From the NCBI RefSeq assembly GCF_016653315.1, contig NZ_NHSH01000085.1, positions 1 through 34,442 on the forward strand: a stretch of 34,442 nucleotides of DNA, read 5' to 3'. The notes below the pieces were generated by a model. That model had not been told where the DNA came from. It saw nothing but the letters and a program-made list of their open reading frames with translations, and made no database searches. The DNA comes from Halochromatium roseum (GTDB lineage Bacteria > Pseudomonadota > Gammaproteobacteria > Chromatiales > Chromatiaceae). Within the stretch, counting starts at the first letter, position 1. Each line of letters starts with the position of its first letter. Position numbers and translations under genes: made by a program. Positions 16,924 through 25,461 of this stretch are shown here, piece by piece.

Positions 16924-18537
16924 ATGCGCCCTCGCTTCACCCGCAGACTGACCCGCCAAGGTCCGGCAGAACGCCCCAGCTTCGATGGACGCGACAGCCT
17001 GCCCTGGCTGTTTTTATCGCGGCTGCTGCTGGTCCTGGTCTTACTGTCGGTACTCTCGCTCGCCGATACCGCGAGCTGGCTCCCGCAAGTCACTGATCCC
17101 TGGGACGCCCGTCGACTACTGCTATGGCAGACCGCCCTGATCCTGCTGAGTGGACCCATGATGCTGGCCGGTTGGCCAAGGCGCGATCAGCAGGTTCAGT
17201 TGGCCGTCTATGTGGATATCACCTTCGCCATCCTTCTGATTCATCTCAGCGGCGGCATCGCGGCCGGCTTCGGGCTGTTACCCGTTGTTGCTGTCATCTG
17301 GGGTGCCATCCTACTCGAGGGGCGGCAATCTCTGCTGTTCGCCGCGCTCGCCTCGCTGGGGGTGATCAGCCAACAGTTTTACGCCGATCTCTACCAAGAC
17401 AGGGTTCACGGCAGCTATTTGGAGGCGGGACTGCTCGGGCTGGTCTACTTTTCGGTCGCCGTGCTCGCGCATCTGCTCTCACAACGCTTGCGCGCCATCG
17501 AGCGGCTCGCCGCGCGCCGCCAGCTCGATATCGCCGACCTCTCCAAGCTCAATGACTATGTCATTCAGCAGCTCAGCACAGGGGTCCTGGTGATCGACGG
17601 TGAGCGCCGCATCCGACTCCTCAACGCCGCCGCACAGCGGCTGCTGAATGATCCGCGCGCGCAGCGAGGAGTCGAGCTCAAACGGGTCGCACCGGAGCTG
17701 TTCGACTGGTTCGAGCGCAGCCTCGCTGGCGAGCCGGGATTCGGACTCAGTCTGCGCTTGAACCAACGCGACCTACGGCCAGCACTGCAGCTGCTTGGCG
17801 TGAACCGACCCCACGGCGCCCTCATCTATCTTCGCGATGAACAAGAGCTGCTGCGCCAGGCCCAGGAGGTCAATCTGGCATCGCTCGGACGGCTCTCAGC
17901 AAGTATCGCCCACAATATCCGCAACCCACTCTCGGCAGTGACCCATGCCAGCCAACTGCTTGCTGAATCACCGCAGCTGGGACCGGAAGATCAGACATTG
18001 CTCGACATCATCCGCCGTAACGCGCGCCGCCTGGATGAGACCGTCAACAGTGTGCTCGAACTCTCCCATCGGCATCGCGCCGAGCTGCGTCGCATCGCAC
18101 TCAACAGCTGGCTCGAAGCGGCCTGTGATGAATACCGCGACCAGCACCAGCTGACCCACCAAGAACTCGCCTTAGGATGTCCCAAGGCAACCTGTTGGGT
18201 TGTGTCCGATCCGCGCCATTTGCGCCAGATCTTCAACAACCTCAGTGATAACGCGCGCGAGCACGGCAAAGACCGGCAGGGACACTGCAGAATGCGTTGG
18301 ACGCTTGAGCAAGACCCAGACGCCAAAACCGTCGAGATGCGCCTCTGCGACCATGGACCTGGGGTTCGCGCTGAGCAGCGCCAGACCATCTTCGAGCCGT
18401 TCTTCACCACTGCCGCCAGCGGCACTGGGCTCGGGCTCTACGCCGCGCAGGCGCTTGCCGAAGCCATTGGGGCGCGGCTGGAGTATAGTGATGGCCCGCA
18501 AGGCGGCAGCTGCTTCAGCCTGATTTTCGACGACTGA
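16924..18537 (+). CDS. pilS: PilS-type membrane sensor histidine kinase
   Basis: The sensor of the PilS-PilR two-component system controlling type IV pilin transcription. Several N-terminal membrane helices (LFLSRLLLVLVLLSVLSL through VYFSVAVLAHLL) precede a PAS-like segment (LSTGVLVIDGERRIRLLNAA). The HisKA box reads LSASIAHNIRNPLSAV, then the N-box IFNNLSDNAREHG, G1 DHGPGV, and G2 SGTGLGLYAAQALAEAIGA. The residue after the phospho-accepting His (330 from this start) is Asn rather than the usual Glu/Asp. ATG 16924 was chosen for the GAGAGA 5-10 nt upstream; a GTG at 16864 and an ATG at 16891 are alternatives in the same frame. pilR follows after 198 nt. Confidence 0.88.
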   Translation: MRPRFTRRLTRQGPAERPSFDGRDSLPWLFLSRLLLVLVLLSVLSLADTASWLPQVTDPWDARRLLLWQTALILLSGPMMLAGWPRRDQQVQLAVYVDITFAILLIHLSGGIAAGFGLLPVVAVIWGAILLEGRQSLLFAALASLGVISQQFYADLYQDRVHGSYLEAGLLGLVYFSVAVLAHLLSQRLRAIERLAARRQLDIADLSKLNDYVIQQLSTGVLVIDGERRIRLLNAAAQRLLNDPRAQRGVELKRVAPELFDWFERSLAGEPGFGLSLRLNQRDLRPALQLLGVNRPHGALIYLRDEQELLRQAQEVNLASLGRLSASIAHNIRNPLSAVTHASQLLAESPQLGPEDQTLLDIIRRNARRLDETVNSVLELSHRHRAELRRIALNSWLEAACDEYRDQHQLTHQELALGCPKATCWVVSDPRHLRQIFNNLSDNAREHGKDRQGHCRMRWTLEQDPDAKTVEMRLCDHGPGVRAEQRQTIFEPFFTTAASGTGLGLYAAQALAEAIGARLEYSDGPQGGSCFSLIFDD

Positions 18538-18678
18538 GCCGCCCATTGGCGGAGGCTATTTCTGTCAACGCTCATCTCGTCTTGCTGGTCTTTCGCTCGC
18601 CTTCTGCGTCGCGTCACCGGTCACCGAGTCCCGCCATTGCTGCCGCCGATGACGCTGTTTGAAGGCAAACGAACATCC

Positions 18679-18708
18679 TGCGCAATTCGATACTGCGCAA
18701 TTCGATAC
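18679..18708. repeat. Perfect 15-bp tandem duplication upstream of pilR
   Basis: TGCGCAATTCGATAC occurs twice without a gap (18679-18693 and 18694-18708), ending 27 nt before the pilR start. It could be a duplicated operator or a chance slippage event. Confidence 0.9.
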
Positions 18709-18735
18709 GAGCTTTTCCGGCAATCGCCTAAGGTC

Positions 18736-20088
18736 ATGAGCAAGGCGCATCTCCTCATCGTCGACGACGAGCCAGACATCCTCGAGCTGGTGACCATCAC
18801 CTGCGCGCGCATGGGTGTCGGCACCCAGCGCGCGCAAACCCTCGCCGAGGCCCACCACCACCTGGAACAGCAAGCCTTCGACCTTTGTCTGACCGACATG
18901 CGCCTACCGGACGGCAATGGCATCGACCTGGTGCGACTCATCACCAAACAGTACCCGAACCTGCCGGTGGCCATGCTCACCGCCTACGGCAGCATGGATT
19001 CCGCCGTCGCGGCGATGAAAGCTGGGGCTTTCGACTTCGTCTCCAAGCCGGTCGACCTGCAGGTCTTGCGCAACCTGATCGGGGCCGCGCTGAAGCTGGG
19101 CGCACCAGCGTCCTCGGCGACACCTGACAAGCAGAGCCAAACGCTGATCGGAGACTCCGCGGCGATTCGCGAGACCCGAGCGCTGATCGCCAAGCTGGCG
19201 CGCAACCAGGCACCGGTCTTCATCACCGGCGAGAGTGGCACCGGCAAGGAACTCGCGGCCAGGCTGATCCATCTCCAAGGCCCGCGGCGCGAGTATCCAT
19301 TCGTGCCGGTCAACTGCGGTGCCATTCCTGCAGATCTGATGGAGACTGAGCTATTCGGTCATCGTAAGGGCAGTTTCACCGGTGCCGTCAGCGATCAGGC
19401 CGGGCTGTTCCAAGCCGCCCAGGGGGGCACACTGTTCCTCGACGAGATCGCCGATCTGCCGCTGCCGATGCAGGTCAAGCTGCTGCGCGCGATCCAACAA
19501 AAGAGCGTCCGGCCCGTCGGCAGCGAGACCGAGATCGAGGTCGACGTGCGCATCATCAGCGCCAGCCACCGCAATCTCGATGACGAGGTCGAGCGCGGCA
19601 ACTTTCGCCGCGACCTCTACTACCGCATCGATGTCATCGAGTTGCTGATGCCACCGCTGCGCAGCCGCCCGGAGGATATTCCGCCGCTCGCTGATCACAT
19701 CCTCAGCCAGATCGCCGAGACCAGCACAACACCAAAAAGGCAGCTGAGTGACGCCGCCCTGAACAGACTCACGGCGCATTCGTTCCCAGGCAACGTGCGG
19801 GAGCTGCAAAATCTGCTCGAGCGCGCAACAGCGTTGGCCGACGACATCAAACTGGAACCCGAGGATCTGTACCTGCCGGCGGATCGCCCCATCCAGGCGC
19901 GAACCAAGGCGGTGCAAGCAGAGGAGATCGATCGGCAGCCGCTCGGCGATCAGCTCGATGAGATCGAGCGTCGCGCGATTCTAGAGACATTGGACGCGAC
20001 GCACTGGAATCGCACCGCGGTAGCCAAGCAACTGGGCATGACGACGCGCTCGCTGCGCTACCGGCTGAACAAGCTGGGACTTTCTTGA
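18736..20088 (+). CDS. pilR: PilR-type sigma-54-dependent response regulator
   Basis: A 450-residue NtrC-family activator. The receiver domain has the acidic pocket DDE (10-12), phospho-acceptor Asp54 (CLTDMRLPDG) and Lys104 (FVSKPV). The AAA+ domain has Walker A GESGTGKE (165-172), the sigma-54 contact loop GSFTGA (212-217) in place of GAFTGA, and Walker B TLFLDEIAD. The Fis-type helix-turn-helix is WNRTAVAKQLGMTTRSLRYR at the C-terminus. ATG 18736 is taken because the receiver domain begins MSKAHLLIVDDEPD there, with a TAAGG just upstream; the frame is open to 18637. It pairs with pilS, expected to drive pilA elsewhere. Confidence 0.94.
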   Translation: MSKAHLLIVDDEPDILELVTITCARMGVGTQRAQTLAEAHHHLEQQAFDLCLTDMRLPDGNGIDLVRLITKQYPNLPVAMLTAYGSMDSAVAAMKAGAFDFVSKPVDLQVLRNLIGAALKLGAPASSATPDKQSQTLIGDSAAIRETRALIAKLARNQAPVFITGESGTGKELAARLIHLQGPRREYPFVPVNCGAIPADLMETELFGHRKGSFTGAVSDQAGLFQAAQGGTLFLDEIADLPLPMQVKLLRAIQQKSVRPVGSETEIEVDVRIISASHRNLDDEVERGNFRRDLYYRIDVIELLMPPLRSRPEDIPPLADHILSQIAETSTTPKRQLSDAALNRLTAHSFPGNVRELQNLLERATALADDIKLEPEDLYLPADRPIQARTKAVQAEEIDRQPLGDQLDEIERRAILETLDATHWNRTAVAKQLGMTTRSLRYRLNKLGLS

Positions 20089-20182
20089 GACGGTCAACCT
20101 TAGGCGCATGGCGCCGCCCACCTCGGTGGATGAATGGCGCGAGATTCACGTTAAAACAAGTCCGGTAGGATATCGAATCGTG

Positions 20183-21745
20183 ATGGCTTCTCAGACACCT
20201 GGATCAGCGGTAGAACTGGCTCCGGCCAGCAATCTCCGCTCGGCTGGTTCCAGCTCGGCTGGTTCCAGCTCATCCAGCCTCAGCTCAGACCGCTTCAGCG
20301 CATCAGGCGCGAGCCCCAAGGCCCCGCCTGAACGAAACACCGGAGACCCTTTTCTCGACTGGTTTCGTCACTGTACGCCTTACATCCATGCCCATCGCGG
20401 TCGCACCTTCGTCATCGCATTTGGCGGTGAGGCGCTGGATGACGCACGCCTGCCGGAGCTGGTGCACGACATCGCGCTATTGCATGGGCTGGGCATCCGG
20501 CTGGTGTTGGTCCATGGCGCGCGACCGCAGATCGAGCGCCGTCTGGCGGAGCGCGGCACCGCGTTTCAGTACATCGACGGGCTGCGCGTCACCGATGATG
20601 CCGCCCTCACCTGTGTCAAGGAGGCGACAGGCGCCGCGCGGGTCGAGATCGAGGCCCTACTCTCCTTTGGCCTCGCCAACTCGCCGATGGCCGGGGTCCG
20701 CATCCCGGTGGCCTCGGGCAACTTTGTCTTTGCGCGACCGATCGGGGTGCTCAACGGCGTCGACTATCAGCACACCGGTGCAGTGCGCCGTATCGACCGT
20801 GTGTCGCTGACCCAGCGGCTTGATCAGGGCGCGGTCGCGCTCATCCCTCCGATCGGCTATTCGCCGACCGGCGAGGTCTTCAATCTCACCGCCGCCGACG
20901 TCGCTCGCGCGGTCGCGATCGCGCTCGAGGCCGACAAGCTCATCTTCTTGGTCGAAGGTGACGGGCTCGTAGACGGACCTACCGCCGCAACCCCAGATGA
21001 ATCTGCAACTCAAGCGCACGACCCCACAACACAAGCGCGCAAGATACGCTCTCACCTACTCGGGGCTGAGGTCGCGGCCCTGCTGGCCCAGACCCAAACA
21101 CAGGCCCAAGCGCAACCCCACACCCAAACGCTCGGCGAAGACCTCGCGCAAGCGCTGCGAGCAGGTGCCGAGGCCTGTGAGCACGGCGTCGCACGAGTCC
21201 ATCTGGTTGGCCGCAACGACCCCTCGGCGCTGCTGCGTGAGCTGTTCACACGCGATGGCGCCGGCACCCTGATGACCGGCGAGCCTTTTGAACGGCTGCG
21301 CGCCGCCCAGAGCACCGACATCCCCGGCATCCGCAGATTGCTGGAACCCATGGAGCGCGCCGGCATCCTCGTTCCTCGCTCGGCCGAAGAGCTGGAGCTG
21401 GTGATCGACCGTTTTCAGGTCACCGAGATGGACGGCACCATCATCGCCTGCGCCTCGCTGCTCGAGTTTCCGCATGCGCAGATCGGCGAACTCGCCTGCG
21501 TCGCCGTGCACCCGGCGTATCGCGCCCGGGGCCGTGGCGATCGGCTGCTCACGCACATGGAAGCTCAAGCGCGCGCGCATGGCCTCGAGCGGCTGTTCGT
21601 CCTCACGACTCAAACGGCGCACTGGTTTCGCGAGCGCGGCTTTCTACCAGGGAGTATCGAAGATCTCCCCGAGGAGCGGCGGCGTCAGTACAACGAAGCA
21701 CGTAACTCGCAGATCTATATCAAGCCACTCCTAGCGCAGCGCTGA
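20183..21745 (+). CDS. argA: N-acetylglutamate synthase, ArgA type (amino-acid kinase fold plus GNAT)
   Basis: Catalyses acetyl-CoA plus glutamate to N-acetylglutamate, the first arginine step. The amino-acid-kinase-like domain starts at DPFLDWFRHCTPYIHAHRGR and continues through GIRLVLVHGARPQIERRLAE, GLRVTDDAALTCVKEATGAA and EVFNLTAADVARAVAIALEA. The C-terminal GNAT domain has IGELACVAVHPAYRARGRGD (acetyl-CoA loop) and LFVLTTQTAHWFRERGF. At 520 residues it exceeds E. coli ArgA (443). The excess is a Ser-rich N-terminal extension of about 50 residues, with a 15-bp repeat, and a Gln/Thr/Ala-rich insert near the linker between domains (TQTQAQAQPHTQT). ATG 20183 is chosen over ATG 20108; TAGGA lies about 11 nt upstream, so the start is uncertain. 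Confidence 0.9.
   Translation: MASQTPGSAVELAPASNLRSAGSSSAGSSSSSLSSDRFSASGASPKAPPERNTGDPFLDWFRHCTPYIHAHRGRTFVIAFGGEALDDARLPELVHDIALLHGLGIRLVLVHGARPQIERRLAERGTAFQYIDGLRVTDDAALTCVKEATGAARVEIEALLSFGLANSPMAGVRIPVASGNFVFARPIGVLNGVDYQHTGAVRRIDRVSLTQRLDQGAVALIPPIGYSPTGEVFNLTAADVARAVAIALEADKLIFLVEGDGLVDGPTAATPDESATQAHDPTTQARKIRSHLLGAEVAALLAQTQTQAQAQPHTQTLGEDLAQALRAGAEACEHGVARVHLVGRNDPSALLRELFTRDGAGTLMTGEPFERLRAAQSTDIPGIRRLLEPMERAGILVPRSAEELELVIDRFQVTEMDGTIIACASLLEFPHAQIGELACVAVHPAYRARGRGDRLLTHMEAQARAHGLERLFVLTTQTAHWFRERGFLPGSIEDLPEERRRQYNEARNSQIYIKPLLAQR
20238..20267. repeat. Perfect 15-bp tandem repeat in the 5' part of argA
   Basis: GCTCGGCTGGTTCCA occurs twice in tandem, with a further GCTC start. 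It encodes the repeated SAGSS unit of the Ser-rich extension and keeps the reading frame. Confidence 0.88.
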
Positions 21746-21768
21746 CCATTGCACGCTCAAGTAAGCCT

Positions 21769-24700
21769 ATGACGTCTGTTCGTCGCCAACGATCAAGCCA
21801 ACGATCAAGCCAACGATCAAGCCAACGATCAAGCCAACGATCACGCCTTCGATATCGGCACGCGCCTCGCCAGGCCAAGACCGCCTGTTGGCTCGCGGCG
21901 CTGTTATTGCTCACGGCACTGCTTCAGCTCGCGGGGCTGTCTATCGGAACGGCCAGCGCTCAGGCCGAGCAGCAACCAGGAGCCACGCTGAGCGTCCAGC
22001 CAACGGTCTCACGCGAGCAGGTCGAGGCCAAGCTCAACGCGCTCGCGCAGAACACCGATCTGACCGAAGAGGCCAAGAAAAACCTCACCGAGCACTATCG
22101 CAGCACGCTGAGCAACTTGGAGCGGCTGAACAGTTTCCAAGCGCAAGCCAGGAGCTACTTCGAGGCGCTGGAGACGGCACCGATCGAGGCGGCCGCGCTG
22201 CGCACTGAGCTCGACGCGTTGAAGGCGCCGAGCGACCCACCGGTTGAGCTTGCAGAAACGGTGACCGTCGCCGAGATCGAACAAAGGCTGGCGCGCGAGC
22301 AGGCCGAAGCGGCCTCGATCGAAGCCCAATTGAGCAAGCTCAACGAAACCCTGAGTGGTCAACCCGAACAGCTCGATAACGTGCGCCGGCGCCTGACCGA
22401 AGCGCCTCAGGAACTGACTCAGATCGACGAGGAGATTACGCGACCCCAGCCCAACGGGCAGAGCGAGGAGGCCCGTCAAGCCCGCCTCTGGGATCTCGAG
22501 ACCGAGCGCGATGCACTGCGCGCTGAGATGATGATGCTCGACCAGCAGATCCTCAGCGCCGACGCGCGCCGGCAGCTCGCCGAAGCCCAACGCGAGCAAC
22601 GCACCTCGGCACTGCAGCGGCTGCGGCTGCGTCGAGCCTATCTCGAGAATGAAGCAGACCGACTCCGCTCCATCGAGGCCGAGCGCGCACGCCAAGAAAC
22701 CGAATCCGCTGCGCGTGAGCTCGGCGATGCAGATCCGATTTTGCGCAACCTCGCAGAGAAGAACCGAGAGGTCAGCAACACCATCAGCGCCGTGACTGAG
22801 GCGCTGAGTCAGCTCGATGAGCAGCAGGCAGCGCTGGAGCAGCGGCTGCGCGAGACCCAGACAGACCTCAAGGACGCCCGAGCGCGCATCAGTGCGGCGG
22901 GCCTGAGCCAAGCGGTTGGGCAGATCCTGGTCGACGAGCGAACCGATCTACCGGACGCGAGCAGCCTGCGTGAACAGGCCGCTCGCCGCGCCGAGAAAAT
23001 CGCCGAGCTGACGCTGAGCCAATTGCGCCTCAGCGAGGCGCTCCGTGGGCTCGCGAACATCGATACTGCCGTTGCTCAAGCGCTCGCCGAAGCAACCCCG
23101 GAGGGTGCCGGCGACCTGACACCTGAGCAGCAAGCGCAGCTGGAGGCACCGCTGAGGCAGCAACTGCTGAGGCAGCGTGACCTGTTGCAACGTGCGTTGC
23201 GACTGCAGGAAAGCTATCAACGCGCGCTCGGTGACCTCGACTTCACTGCCGACCAGTACAGCGATCTGGTCAATCGATACCGCGATTTCTTGGCCGAGAA
23301 CCTACTGTGGGTGCGAAGCGCGACCCCGATCACGCAGCAGCCATTCGCGGCGCTACCGAAAGCCGTCTGGTGGTTGACCGCCCCAGAGCAGTGGGCACAG
23401 GTTGTCGATACCTTGGCCCAAACCGCCGCTTCATCGGCCCTGTTCTGGCTTGGTGTTGCGGTTGTCATTGGGCTACTGGTGCTCGGACCATCGATACGTC
23501 GACGAATTCGCAGCTCTGCCGAGCCGATGCGCCGCATCAGCACCGACCGCTTCATCTACACCGTTTCCGCACTCGGCCTGACGCTCTTGGTCGCGTTGCC
23601 CTGGCCATTACTCAGTGCCCTGCTCGGATGGCAGCTGAGCATCGCCCCGCAGGTGCATCCATTTACCCTCGCCGTTGGCAACGGCCTGCTCGCGATCGTG
23701 CTCCCGTTCTACTATCTGCGGGCATTTCGACTGCTGTGCATGCCCGGCGGCGTCGCCGCACGGCACTTCCGCTGGGACTCGGAGACGCTCATCCAGCTGC
23801 GGCGTGGATTCCAGATCGCCGCGCTGCTGCTGCTACCGATCGGCTTCACCGCTGAAACCATTGCCTTCGCCCAAGATCCGGCCTTCGATGGCACCCTGGT
23901 CCGGCTCACGTTGGTGCTGCTCTGCCTTGGACTCGCGGCACTCACGGCCTGGCTGATCCACCCGCAGCGCGGCGTCTTCAAAGCGCTGCTTGCCGAGCAG
24001 CCAGAGGGCTTGCTCAACCGGCTGCGGTTCATCTGGTACCCGCTCTCGGTGCTCATGCCAAGCGCACTCGCCGTCCTCGCGCTCGCCGGATACGTCTACA
24101 CGGCGGGCACCCTGTTGGCTTCGGTGGCCGCTCAGCTTTGGCTAGCCCTGGCACTCGTCGTCCTGCATCAGTTGATCGTGCGCTGGCTGATCCTGACCCG
24201 CCGTGGCCTTGCGCTCGAGGCTGCGCTGGAGCGGCGCGCGCAGCGCGAGGCCCAGCGTGAAGCGCTGCAACAAGGCGCGCAGCGGGTCGAGCTGACGGAC
24301 GACTCGGTCGACCTAGCCGCGCTCGATAGCCAGACCCGGAAACTGCTCAACAGCAGCATCGCCATCATCGCGGCCGTTGGCATTTGGGTGATTTGGTCGG
24401 ATGTCTTACCCGCGCTGAACCTGTTCGAGGGGATCACGCTCTGGAGCTATACGGCCATGGTTGACGGCGCCAAGGAACTGGTGCCAGTGACCTTGGCTGA
24501 TCTCGGACTGATCCTGGTGATCGCCACAGCGGCGCTGATCGCAGTTAAGAACCTGCCGGCACTGCTCGAAATCTTGCTGCTGAAGAACACCGAGGTCAGC
24601 ACCAGCGGGCGCTATACGCTGGTCACCTTGACCCGTTATACGATTACTGCGGTGGGTCTGCTGCTGATCGTGAGCACCCTCGGCCTGCAGTGGTCACAAG

Positions 24701-25338
24701 TGCAATGGCTGGTGGCGGCGCTCAGCGTCGGTATCGGCTTCGGGCTGCAGGAGATCGTAGCCAATTTCATCAGCGGCTTGATCATCCTCTTTGAGCGCCC
24801 GGTGCGGGTTGGTGATACGGTGACCATCGGCGACACCACCGGCACCGTTACCCGGATTCAGATCCGCGCCACCACCATCCGCAATTGGGATAAGCAGGAG
24901 CTGCTGGTGCCCAATAAGGAGTTCATTACCGGGCGCTTGCTGAACTGGACCCTGACCGATCAGCTGAACCGGGTGGTGATTCCGGTCGGCGTCGAATACG
25001 GCAGCGATACACGCAAGGCGCTTGCCCTGCTGACCGAGGTCGCCGCCGAGCATCCGAAGATCCTCGATGATCCAGCGCCCATGATCACCTTTGAAGGCTT
25101 CGGTGATAATGCGCTCAACCTCGTGCTGCGCTGTTATCTCGACACCCTCGAGTTCAGGCTGCTGGTGCTGACCGAGCTGCATCAGGCGATCGACGACAAG
25201 TTCCGCGCGGCCAGAATCGGCATCGCCTTCCCGCAGCGCGACATCCATCTGCGCTCGGCCGAGCCGATTGAGATCATGATGCGTCGCCCGCCAGCACTCC
25301 CTGCTGATTCAGCGCACAGCGACGAGCCAGCGCCTTGA
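21769..25338 (+). CDS. mscK: Large mechanosensitive channel of the MscK/KefA (MscS) family
   Basis: A 1189-residue inner-membrane channel with a long periplasmic domain. The N-terminus starts with a basic (QRSS)n repeat, then a signal/TM segment (WLAALLLLTALLQLAGL) with a cleavage-like ASAQA. A Glu/Gln/Leu-rich coiled-coil domain (MscS porin-type, about 80-490) follows. About eight hydrophobic helices come next between 540 and 880. The MscS pore and beta domain at the C-terminus is canonical: LSVGIGFGLQEIVANFISGL, ILFERPVRVGDTVTIGDTTG and ELLVPNKEFITGRLLNWTL. E. coli MscK is about 1120 residues. It opens on membrane tension (family knowledge). It starts 24 nt after argA; ppx follows after 123 nt. 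Confidence 0.92.
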   Translation: MTSVRRQRSSQRSSQRSSQRSSQRSRLRYRHAPRQAKTACWLAALLLLTALLQLAGLSIGTASAQAEQQPGATLSVQPTVSREQVEAKLNALAQNTDLTEEAKKNLTEHYRSTLSNLERLNSFQAQARSYFEALETAPIEAAALRTELDALKAPSDPPVELAETVTVAEIEQRLAREQAEAASIEAQLSKLNETLSGQPEQLDNVRRRLTEAPQELTQIDEEITRPQPNGQSEEARQARLWDLETERDALRAEMMMLDQQILSADARRQLAEAQREQRTSALQRLRLRRAYLENEADRLRSIEAERARQETESAARELGDADPILRNLAEKNREVSNTISAVTEALSQLDEQQAALEQRLRETQTDLKDARARISAAGLSQAVGQILVDERTDLPDASSLREQAARRAEKIAELTLSQLRLSEALRGLANIDTAVAQALAEATPEGAGDLTPEQQAQLEAPLRQQLLRQRDLLQRALRLQESYQRALGDLDFTADQYSDLVNRYRDFLAENLLWVRSATPITQQPFAALPKAVWWLTAPEQWAQVVDTLAQTAASSALFWLGVAVVIGLLVLGPSIRRRIRSSAEPMRRISTDRFIYTVSALGLTLLVALPWPLLSALLGWQLSIAPQVHPFTLAVGNGLLAIVLPFYYLRAFRLLCMPGGVAARHFRWDSETLIQLRRGFQIAALLLLPIGFTAETIAFAQDPAFDGTLVRLTLVLLCLGLAALTAWLIHPQRGVFKALLAEQPEGLLNRLRFIWYPLSVLMPSALAVLALAGYVYTAGTLLASVAAQLWLALALVVLHQLIVRWLILTRRGLALEAALERRAQREAQREALQQGAQRVELTDDSVDLAALDSQTRKLLNSSIAIIAAVGIWVIWSDVLPALNLFEGITLWSYTAMVDGAKELVPVTLADLGLILVIATAALIAVKNLPALLEILLLKNTEVSTSGRYTLVTLTRYTITAVGLLLIVSTLGLQWSQVQWLVAALSVGIGFGLQEIVANFISGLIILFERPVRVGDTVTIGDTTGTVTRIQIRATTIRNWDKQELLVPNKEFITGRLLNWTLTDQLNRVVIPVGVEYGSDTRKALALLTEVAAEHPKILDDPAPMITFEGFGDNALNLVLRCYLDTLEFRLLVLTELHQAIDDKFRAARIGIAFPQRDIHLRSAEPIEIMMRRPPALPADSAHSDEPAP
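21787..21846. repeat. 12-bp in-frame tandem repeat at the 5' end of mscK
   Basis: CAACGATCAAGC is repeated four times perfectly from 21787, and a fifth copy (CAACGATCACGC) differs by one base. Being a multiple of three, copy-number change adds or removes QRSS units without frameshift. It lies just before the signal-like helix. Confidence 0.95.
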
Positions 25339-25461
25339 TGCGAGCGTCGTTCGCCCTGACCCGCAGACCCGCAGCGCCATGACGCACCAGCATCCCGCCC
25401 CTACCGACGCCAAAGGCGACTATACTCAGTATCCGATGCCGCCAACGCTACCGAGGATCGC

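Noticed and set aside
21720-21914. Minus-strand frame with repeated DRWL units
   Set aside because: It is the mirror of the 12-bp repeat at the start of mscK and has no independent support.
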